12,390 bases of DNA from JAEUMY01 sp031394355. GTDB taxonomy: Bacteria; Pseudomonadota; Gammaproteobacteria; Burkholderiales; Usitatibacteraceae. The stretch is from positions 1 through 12,390 of the forward strand of contig JANNSU010000038.1 of assembly GCA_031394355.1 (NCBI GenBank). The letters run 5' to 3'. Below, piece after piece: positions 6,979 through 12,390 of the stretch. Position 1 is the stretch's first letter; every line of letters starts with the position of its first letter. The notes beneath the pieces are model-generated. The model had not been told where the DNA came from. It ran no database searches and was given only the letters and a program-made list of their open reading frames with translations. The position numbers and the translations under genes are program-made.

Positions 6979-8712
6979 ATGAATGACCGCGCGCCCAATA
7001 CAGTCGCGATCCCTGTCGACAAGATTCTCAGGAAACCGCGTGCCCAGTTGAAGGGCCGCGCTGTCGACCCCAAGGCTCGCGCCGAAGTCGTCGCCCTGCT
7101 GGGTGACAGCCCGCGACGCCCTGACCTGCTGATCGAATTCCTGCACAAGATCCAGGATGCTTACGGCAGTCTCTCTGCCGCACATCTCGCCGCACTGGCC
7201 GCCGAGATGAAGATGGGCATGACGGAAGTCTACGAAGTCGCCACGTTCTATCACCACTTCGATGTGGTGAAGGAAGGCGAGACAGTACCCGCCGCGATAA
7301 CCGTGCGCGTGTGCGACACCTTGTCCTGCCAGATGGCGGGGGCTGACAAGCTGCTGTCGCGACTGCATGAAGTGCTTGGCAGCAATGCGAATATTCGCGT
7401 CATCGCCGCTCCCTGCATCGGCCGCTGCGCCGAGGCGCCTGCAGTCTGCGTGGGTCACAACGCCTTCGGCAATGCCACCGTTGAGAGCGTGTCTGTCGCC
7501 ATCCAGCAGGAACAGGTGAAGGCGCCCCCGATTGCAAGTGTTATCCCGCAGCACTTCAACTACGCCAACTACCGCCAGTCCGGCGGATACGACGCGCTGG
7601 TGGAATGCTTGACCGGCACGCGCAAGGTTGACGATGTCATCGCCACGATGGAGAACTCCGCGCTGCGCGGCCTCGGTGGCGCGGGCTTTCCGGTGGGCCG
7701 CAAGTGGAACATCGTGCGTGCCGAAGCCGGCCCCCGCCTCATGGCGGTCAACATCGACGAAGGCGAGCCGGGCACGTTCAAGGATCGCCACTACCTTGAA
7801 CGCGATCCGCATCGTTTTCTGGAAGGCATGCTCATCGCTGCCTGGGCGGTGGGCATCGAGGACATCTACGTTTATCTGCGTGACGAGTATCACGCCTGCC
7901 GCGCGATGCTGGAGAAGGAAGTCGCTGCGCTTCAGGCCAATCCTCCCGCGGGGTTGGCAAACGCGTTGCCCAACATCCATTTGCGTCGTGGTGCCGGTGC
8001 CTACATCTGCGGCGAAGAGTCCGCGATGATCGAATCCATTGAAGGCAAGCGCGGCATGCCGCGTCTGCGTCCGCCGTATGTCGCGCAGGTCGGCCTCTTC
8101 GGTCGGCCCACGCTGGAACACAACATGGAGACGCTCTACTGGGTGCGCGACATCCTGGAGAAGGGCGCCGAGTGGTTCGCGGGTCAGGGGCGCAACGGCC
8201 GCAAGGGCTTGCGCTCTTTCTCCGTGTCCGGCCGTGTGAAGAAGCCGGGCGTGCATCTGGCACCCGCCGGCATCACGGTCAAGGAGCTCATCGCTGAATT
8301 CTGTGGCGGCATGGTCGATGGTCACGAGTTCTACGCCTACCTTCCAGGTGGCGCTTCGGGCGGCATCCTGCCCGCGTCCATGGGCGACATCCCGCTCGAT
8401 TTCGACACGCTGCAACCGCACGGCTGCTTCATCGGCTCCGCTGCCGTGGTCATTCTGTCGAACAAGGACAAGGCGCGCGATGCGGCGTTGAATCTGATGA
8501 AGTTTTTCGAAGATGAAAGCTGCGGCCAGTGCACGCCGTGCCGCGTCGGTACCGAAAAGGCCGTGAAGCTGCTGGAGCAATCGAAGTGGAACACCGGCTT
8601 GCTGGAAGAGCTGTCGCAGGCCATGGTCGATGCGTCGATCTGCGGGCTCGGGCAGGCAGCGCCGAATCCGATTCGGTGTGTGATCAAGCATTTTGCGCAC
8701 GAGATAAGTTAA
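6979..8712 (+). CDS. fdsB: NAD-dependent formate dehydrogenase beta subunit (NuoE-NuoF fusion)
   Basis: This 577-residue diaphorase subunit passes electrons from the formate-oxidising alpha subunit to NAD+ in the cytoplasm. It fuses two complex-I-like modules. A NuoE-like domain (about 1-180) has a complete [2Fe-2S] set: Cys112 and Cys117 (VCDTLSC), Cys146 and Cys150 (CIGRC). A NuoF-like domain (about 195-577) has the FMN-loop motif GLGGAGFPVGRKW (231-243), GAGAYICGEESAM (338-350), and [4Fe-4S] ligands Cys515, Cys518, Cys521 (SCGQCTPCR) and Cys555. The length and fusion resemble the beta subunit of the two-subunit FDH1 of Methylobacterium more than the separate FdsG and FdsB of Cupriavidus; HoxF is also similar, but the neighbouring alpha subunit fixes the assignment. 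GGGAG lies five bases before the ATG. Residues 137-140 are encoded by the dispersed palindrome. Confidence 0.93.
   Translation: MNDRAPNTVAIPVDKILRKPRAQLKGRAVDPKARAEVVALLGDSPRRPDLLIEFLHKIQDAYGSLSAAHLAALAAEMKMGMTEVYEVATFYHHFDVVKEGETVPAAITVRVCDTLSCQMAGADKLLSRLHEVLGSNANIRVIAAPCIGRCAEAPAVCVGHNAFGNATVESVSVAIQQEQVKAPPIASVIPQHFNYANYRQSGGYDALVECLTGTRKVDDVIATMENSALRGLGGAGFPVGRKWNIVRAEAGPRLMAVNIDEGEPGTFKDRHYLERDPHRFLEGMLIAAWAVGIEDIYVYLRDEYHACRAMLEKEVAALQANPPAGLANALPNIHLRRGAGAYICGEESAMIESIEGKRGMPRLRPPYVAQVGLFGRPTLEHNMETLYWVRDILEKGAEWFAGQGRNGRKGLRSFSVSGRVKKPGVHLAPAGITVKELIAEFCGGMVDGHEFYAYLPGGASGGILPASMGDIPLDFDTLQPHGCFIGSAAVVILSNKDKARDAALNLMKFFEDESCGQCTPCRVGTEKAVKLLEQSKWNTGLLEELSQAMVDASICGLGQAAPNPIRCVIKHFAHEIS
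7386..7399. repeat. Dispersed palindrome, copy in fdsB
   Basis: The perfect 12-base core GCGAATATTCGC (7387-7398) has a left T but a right G in place of A. It is read as Ala-Asn-Ile-Arg, just before the second cysteine pair of the NuoE-like domain. The other Asn-Ile pairs noted in this gene (VNID, WNIV, PNIH) are all coded AAC-ATC. Confidence 0.85.
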
Positions 8713-8719
8713 GGCCAAC

Positions 8720-8822
8720 GCAAACACAGATGAACACGGATGAACACAGATGGGGCAAGCGCAATGAAGTGCGAATATTCGCAAGGATCTATCCGTGTTT
8801 ATCTGTGTTGATCTGTGTTTGC
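8720..8822. repeat. 103-base imperfect inverted repeat built of 10-base units
   Basis: Two 32-base arms (8720-8751 and 8791-8822) match as inverted repeats at 28 of 32 positions. Each arm is itself three tandem 10-base units of the type ATCTGTGTTK (right arm) or its complement (left arm). The 39-base loop has the perfect palindrome TGCGAATATTCGCA (8770-8783) near its centre. GTTAA occurs at 8708-8712 and again at 8830-8834, seven bases outside each arm, a possible but weak target-site duplication. It fills most of the gap between the two formate dehydrogenase genes. Similar CACAGAT/AACACGGAT repeats are, from memory, scattered through many bacterial genomes and often mis-annotated as small proteins. 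Its function is unknown. Confidence 0.85.
8770..8783. repeat. Dispersed palindrome TGCGAATATTCGCA, copy in the inverted-repeat loop
   Basis: A perfect 14-base palindrome near the centre of the 8720-8822 inverted repeat. As folded RNA or extruded DNA it would form a small secondary hairpin at the tip. Confidence 0.85.
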
Positions 8823-8836
8823 ATGAGGGGTTAAAA

Positions 8837-11680
8837 ATGAATTTGATGAATGAACCAGTGGTGAGAGCCGAGGAAGTCGAATTCACTCTCGACGGCAAGA
8901 CCGTGCGCGGCTTTGCGGACCAGTCGATCATCGACATCGCCAAGCAAAACGGCGTCGACATTCCGCACCTCTGCTACAAGCCCGGCTATCGCGCTGACGG
9001 CAACTGCCGCGCATGTGTCGTCGAGATCAAAGGCGAACGCGTCCTGGCGCCGTCCTGCTGCCGCAATGCCAGGACCGGCATGGAGATCATCACCGACAGC
9101 GACCGCGTGAAGCACTCGCAGAAGATCGTGCTGGAGCTCCTCAAGGCCGATGCACCGCCGGTCAACTACAAGCCGGAAGGCAACGAGTTGCTCATGTGGG
9201 CGGACAAGCTGGGTGTGACCGCATCCCGCTTCGCACCGCGCCTTCAGCCCAATCCCGATTTCTCGCATCCGGCCATGACGGTCAATCTCGACGCCTGCAT
9301 CCAGTGCACGCGTTGCGTCAGAGCCTGCCGTGAAGAGCAGGTCAACGATGTAATCGGCTACGCCAACCGCGGGCATCATTCGAAGATCGTGTTCGACTTC
9401 GATGATCCGATGGGTGAGTCCACCTGTGTGGCCTGCGGCGAATGCGTGCAGGCCTGTCCCACCGGCGCACTGGCACCGGCCAAGGACGCCTATCTCACCA
9501 AGGCCGACAAGACCGTCGATTCCGTGTGCCCGTATTGCGGCGTGGGTTGCCTGCTGACGTATCACGTCAAGGACAACACGATCATCCGCACCGAAGGCCG
9601 CGATGGTCCGGCCAACCATAACCGCCTGTGCGTGAAGGGCCGCTACGGATTCGACTACGCCAGCCATCGTCAGCGCTTGACCAAGCCGCTCATCCGCAAG
9701 CCTGGCGCGCCCAAGAACGCCGACTTCAAGATCGACCCGGACAACTGGCAGGAGATTTTCCGCGAGGCCACGTGGGAAGAAGCGCTCGATCTCGCCGGCA
9801 AATCCCTTGCGAATATTCGCGACGGAGTTGGCAAACCCGGTGGCTACAACGCGCTGGCCGGTTTCGGTTCCGCCAAGGGCAGCAACGAAGAAGCGTATCT
9901 CTTCCAGAAACTGGTGCGCACCGGCTTCAAGACCAACAACGTCGATCACTGCACGCGCCTGTGCCATGCCTCTTCGGTGGCAGCGCTGCTCGAAGGCGTT
10001 GGGTCAGGTGCCGTGTCCAACCAGGTCTCGGATGTCGCCAAGGCCGAGGTGATTTTCCTCATCGGGTCCAATCCGACGTCCAACCATCCAGTCGCAGCCA
10101 CCTGGATGAAGAACGCTGCCAAGCGCGGCGCCAAGCTCATCGTGGCTGACCCGCGCAAGACCGAGATCTCGCGCCACGCCTGGCGCAATCTGCAATTCAA
10201 TGCGGACACCGACGTGGCCATGCTGAACGCGATGATCCACACCATCATCGAGGAAGGTCTGGTCAACGAGGAATTCGTGCGCACGCGCACTGCCAATTAC
10301 GAAGCGCTGAAGGAAAACGCGAAGGACTACAGCCCGGAGAAGATGGCGCCCCTCTGCGGCATCCCGGCCGAGACATTGCGTGAGGTCGCGCGCGCCTATG
10401 CCACCAGCAAAGCCTCGATGATCCTGTGGGGCATGGGCATTTCGCAGCACGTGCATGGCACCGATAACGCGCGCTGCCTCATCGCGCTCACGCTGATGAC
10501 CGGCCAGATCGGCAAGCCCGGCTCCGGCCTGCATCCGCTGCGCGGCCAGAACAATGTGCAGGGCGCTTCCGACGCGGGTCTCATCCCGATGATGTTCCCC
10601 GACTACAAGCGCGTGGATGACCCGGAAAACCAGGCGCGCTTCGAAAAGCTCTGGAACACCAAACTCGATCCCAAGCCCGGTCTCACCGTGGTGGAAATCA
10701 TGGATGCCGCCTGCGATGGCTCGATCAAGGGCATGTATGTGATGGGCGAGAACCCGGCCATGTCGGACCCGAATGCGCATCACGCGCGTGAAGGTCTGGC
10801 GAATCTCGACATGCTGGTCGTGCAGGACATTTTCCTCACCGAAACCGCGTATCTGGCCGATGTGATTCTCCCCGCCAGCGTGTGGCCGGAGAAGATGGGT
10901 ACCGTCACCAACACGGATCGCATGGTGCAGCTGGGCCGTCGCGCGCTCGACATGCCGGGCGATGCACGGCAGGATTTGTGGATCATCCAGCAACTCGCCC
11001 AGCGACTCGGGCTCGACTGGAACTACGAGGGTCCGGAGAGCGGCGTGCGGGCCGTGCACTTCGAAATGCGGCTCGCCATGGGCTCGATGGCTGGCATTTC
11101 CTGGGAGCGGCTGGAGAACGAATCTTCCGTCACCTATCCGTGCAAAGACGATAGCGATCCCGGCCAGCCCGTCGTGTTCGTGGAAGATTTCCCCACGCCT
11201 ACCGGCAAGGCGCGGTTCGTGCCCGCCGACATCATTCCCGCCAACGAGCGACCCGATGCCGAGTATCCCTTCGTGCTCATCACTGGCCGTCAGTTGGAGC
11301 ACTGGCACACCGGCTCCATGACGCGAAGAGCCTCGGTGCTGGACGCCATCGAGCCGCAGGCCGTAGCTTCGCTGCATCCGCTGGATCTGGATGAGCTCGG
11401 CATGGTCCCGGGCGACATGGTCACCGTCGCCTCGCGGCGCGGCGAGATCGCGCTGGCAGCGCGTGCCGATGACGGCACGCCGCGACGCACGGTGTTCATC
11501 CCCTTCGCGTTCTACGAAGCCGCCGCCAACATGCTCACCAACCCCGCGCTGGACCCCTTCGGCAAGATCGCGGAGCTGAAGTATTGCGCGGTGAAGGTGA
11601 AGAAGGGCGGCAGCCCGGAGACCATATCGAGCTACGGCGGCGGGCTGGCGTTCAAGGGCGAGGCGCAGGCGGCGGAGTAG
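8837..11680 (+). CDS. fdsA: NAD-dependent formate dehydrogenase alpha subunit (Mo/W-bis-MGD catalytic subunit)
   Basis: This 947-residue catalytic subunit oxidises formate to CO2 at a molybdenum or tungsten bis-MGD centre. The N-terminus is a [2Fe-2S] ferredoxin domain (Cys46, Cys57, Cys60, Cys74). Two [4Fe-4S] motifs follow: Cys154/157/160/164 (CIQCTRCVRAC) and Cys197/200/203/207 (CVACGECVQAC). The cofactor-proximal cluster uses Cys231, Cys234, Cys238 (CPYCGVGC) and Cys265. Cys376-His377 in CTRLCHASS is the metal-ligand Cys and partner His (a selenocysteine occupies this place in E. coli FdhF), and Arg569 in PLRGQNNVQGASD is the conserved active-site Arg. A molybdopterin-dinucleotide-binding domain begins near residue 810. 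No Cys lies between residues 76 and 153, so the NuoG-type His/Cys cluster of some relatives appears absent. The ATG follows GAGGGG by six bases; an upstream in-frame ATG (8795) lies inside the inverted repeat and is rejected. Mo versus W cannot be decided. Confidence 0.95.
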   Translation: MNLMNEPVVRAEEVEFTLDGKTVRGFADQSIIDIAKQNGVDIPHLCYKPGYRADGNCRACVVEIKGERVLAPSCCRNARTGMEIITDSDRVKHSQKIVLELLKADAPPVNYKPEGNELLMWADKLGVTASRFAPRLQPNPDFSHPAMTVNLDACIQCTRCVRACREEQVNDVIGYANRGHHSKIVFDFDDPMGESTCVACGECVQACPTGALAPAKDAYLTKADKTVDSVCPYCGVGCLLTYHVKDNTIIRTEGRDGPANHNRLCVKGRYGFDYASHRQRLTKPLIRKPGAPKNADFKIDPDNWQEIFREATWEEALDLAGKSLANIRDGVGKPGGYNALAGFGSAKGSNEEAYLFQKLVRTGFKTNNVDHCTRLCHASSVAALLEGVGSGAVSNQVSDVAKAEVIFLIGSNPTSNHPVAATWMKNAAKRGAKLIVADPRKTEISRHAWRNLQFNADTDVAMLNAMIHTIIEEGLVNEEFVRTRTANYEALKENAKDYSPEKMAPLCGIPAETLREVARAYATSKASMILWGMGISQHVHGTDNARCLIALTLMTGQIGKPGSGLHPLRGQNNVQGASDAGLIPMMFPDYKRVDDPENQARFEKLWNTKLDPKPGLTVVEIMDAACDGSIKGMYVMGENPAMSDPNAHHAREGLANLDMLVVQDIFLTETAYLADVILPASVWPEKMGTVTNTDRMVQLGRRALDMPGDARQDLWIIQQLAQRLGLDWNYEGPESGVRAVHFEMRLAMGSMAGISWERLENESSVTYPCKDDSDPGQPVVFVEDFPTPTGKARFVPADIIPANERPDAEYPFVLITGRQLEHWHTGSMTRRASVLDAIEPQAVASLHPLDLDELGMVPGDMVTVASRRGEIALAARADDGTPRRTVFIPFAFYEAAANMLTNPALDPFGKIAELKYCAVKVKKGGSPETISSYGGGLAFKGEAQAAE
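9808..9821. repeat. Dispersed palindrome, copy in fdsA
   Basis: The perfect core GCGAATATTCGC (9809-9820), flanked by T on the left and G on the right, encodes Ala325-Asn-Ile-Arg328. It is the third perfect coding copy in the same reading frame. Confidence 0.85.
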
Positions 11681-11708
11681 ACCGCGCGGCAGCAGCACGC
11701 TCACCGCG

Positions 11709-11722
11709 CAGGTGCTCACCTG
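11709..11722. repeat. Short inverted repeat in the convergent gap after fdsA
   Basis: CAGGTG and CACCTG are separated by two bases, in the 95-base gap between fdsA and the convergent glycosylase gene. The loop is too short for a good RNA hairpin unless the stem frays, and no T-tract follows. It is the only structure I see in this gap. Confidence 0.3.
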
Positions 11723-11775
11723 TCACGTCATCGCGCAGCGTCCAGCAACCGAAGGGAGCGACGTTGAGTGCCGGG

Positions 11776-12363
11776 CTAGCTGTCAGGTGCGAGTACCTCT
11801 GATACTCGGGTTTGAAGGGCAGGAATGAGCTCTTTCTCGAACCATGGATTGCGCTTGAGCCACAGATTATTTCGCGGGCTTGGATGGGGCAGGGGAACAG
11901 TGTGGGGCCAGTTCTTCCGCCATGCCTGAACCGCCTCCGTGACAGATGCGGCGTCGTTCGGAAGGTGATAAGCCTGTGCGTATTGGCCGATCACCAGCGT
12001 GAGTTTGAGGTTCTTCAGGTGCGACAGCAACGCTGCCCGCCACGCCGGCGCGCATTCGGGCCGCGGAGGCAGGTCTCCAGACTTGCCCGTTCCGGGGAAG
12101 CAGAACCCCATGGGCAGGATGGCAACTTGCCTGGCGTCGTAGAACACGTCGCGCGAGATACCCAACCACGTGCGCAGCCTGTCACCACTTGCGTCGTTGA
12201 ACGGCACGCCCGTTTCGTGAACCTTCCTGCCCGGTGCTTGGCCCGCGAACAGAATGCGGGCCAACGGATGCACCTGAACGACCGGGCGCGGGCCAAGCGG
12301 CAGGTGATTCGCGCAAAGCACGCATGCGCGGACTTCAGTGAGCAATGCTGCGAGAGAAGACAT
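11776..12363 (-). CDS. Uracil-DNA glycosylase superfamily protein (Fe-S, family-4-like)
   Basis: This 195-residue protein belongs to the uracil-DNA glycosylase fold, whose members excise uracil or other deaminated bases from DNA. Motif 1 is GQAPGRKVHETGVPF (41-55), followed by DASGDRLRTWLG (57-68); motif 2 is the His-Pro loop LPHPSPRNN (158-166). Four cysteines, Cys14, Cys17, Cys88 and Cys104, have the C-x2-C-x70-C-x15-C spacing of the [4Fe-4S] cluster in family 4 enzymes. The usual GEAPG of family 4 reads GQAPG here, so base specificity may differ from classical family 4. The length is normal for the group. The start at 12363 has AGGA about nine bases upstream. It converges on fdsA and shows no link to it. 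The superfamily is secure; the exact family and substrate are not. Confidence 0.88.
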   Translation of the reverse strand: MSSLAALLTEVRACVLCANHLPLGPRPVVQVHPLARILFAGQAPGRKVHETGVPFNDASGDRLRTWLGISRDVFYDARQVAILPMGFCFPGTGKSGDLPPRPECAPAWRAALLSHLKNLKLTLVIGQYAQAYHLPNDAASVTEAVQAWRKNWPHTVPLPHPSPRNNLWLKRNPWFEKELIPALQTRVSEVLAPDS

Positions 12364-12390
12364 TGAAGGCGATCCTGACGGCCTGCCGTT

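Noticed and set aside
8720..8822. CRISPR-like tandem repeats
   Set aside because: The 10-base units are contiguous with no unique spacers of normal size, and the two arms are inverted rather than direct.
8529..8834. A small + strand frame covering the end of fdsB and the inverted repeat, with peptide NTDEHRW
   Set aside because: It overlaps fdsB out of frame, and its second half is just the translated repeat, a known kind of spurious call.
8795..8836. An upstream in-frame ATG for fdsA
   Set aside because: It lies within the inverted-repeat arm and has no ribosome-binding site, while the ATG at 8837 has GAGGGG six bases before it.
6913..8961. A 682-codon open frame on the - strand opposite fdsB
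   Set aside because: It is an antisense shadow of fdsB that also reads through the intergenic inverted repeat, with no recognisable domain.
10004..11719. A 571-codon open frame on the - strand opposite fdsA
   Set aside because: It is an antisense shadow of a conserved catalytic subunit, with His/Arg/Gly-rich composition typical of such shadows.

Overview
The window looks like a chromosomal segment of a GC-rich proteobacterium, most likely a betaproteobacterium. I infer this from family resemblance (the sucD tail, a FadH-type dienoyl-CoA reductase, a methyl-accepting chemotaxis protein with a C-terminal xWxxF docking motif, an NAD-linked molybdenum/tungsten formate dehydrogenase) and strong G/C preference at third codon positions. 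No database search was possible. There is no integrase, transposase, tRNA, rRNA or CRISPR array in the window.

Layout. 1-447 (+) is the C-terminal half of succinyl-CoA ligase subunit alpha (sucD), cut by the window edge. It is followed by a hairpin-bearing spacer, a second 75-base copy of the sucD 3' end (524-598), and a GC-rich terminator-like hairpin. Then come, all on +, a GNAT acetyltransferase (680-1111), a secreted caspase-like protein with an unrecognised C-terminal domain (1176-2624) and a FadH-type 2,4-dienoyl-CoA reductase (2652-4691). Convergent to these, on -, is a chemotaxis receptor (4829-6535). A 443-base divergent intergenic region carries a perfect FNR-type box with a well-placed -10 element in front of the formate dehydrogenase pair: a NuoE-NuoF fused beta subunit (6979-8712) and the alpha subunit (8837-11680). 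A convergent gene for a uracil-DNA glycosylase-superfamily protein (11776-12363, -) closes the window.

How the genes fit together. The formate dehydrogenase pair is a complete catalytic plus diaphorase module: formate is oxidised at the alpha subunit and electrons pass through iron-sulphur clusters to FMN/NAD+ on the beta subunit. The promoter architecture suggests oxygen-responsive control. SucD and FadH are ordinary central and fatty-acid metabolism. The other genes have no obvious shared pathway.

The most unusual signal is not a gene. A perfect 12-base palindrome, GCGAATATTCGC, occurs five times in 12.4 kb, with a sixth near-perfect copy, both between and inside genes. All three perfect coding copies are read in the same frame as Ala-Asn-Ile-Arg, with AAT and ATT codons that the host genes otherwise avoid for Asn-Ile. 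One copy sits at the centre of a 103-base imperfect inverted repeat made of 10-base units, lodged between the two formate dehydrogenase genes. Together with the duplicated sucD tail, this points to DNA-level processes (an iterated palindrome, a small mobile repeat, allelic recombination) acting on an otherwise conventional metabolic region.
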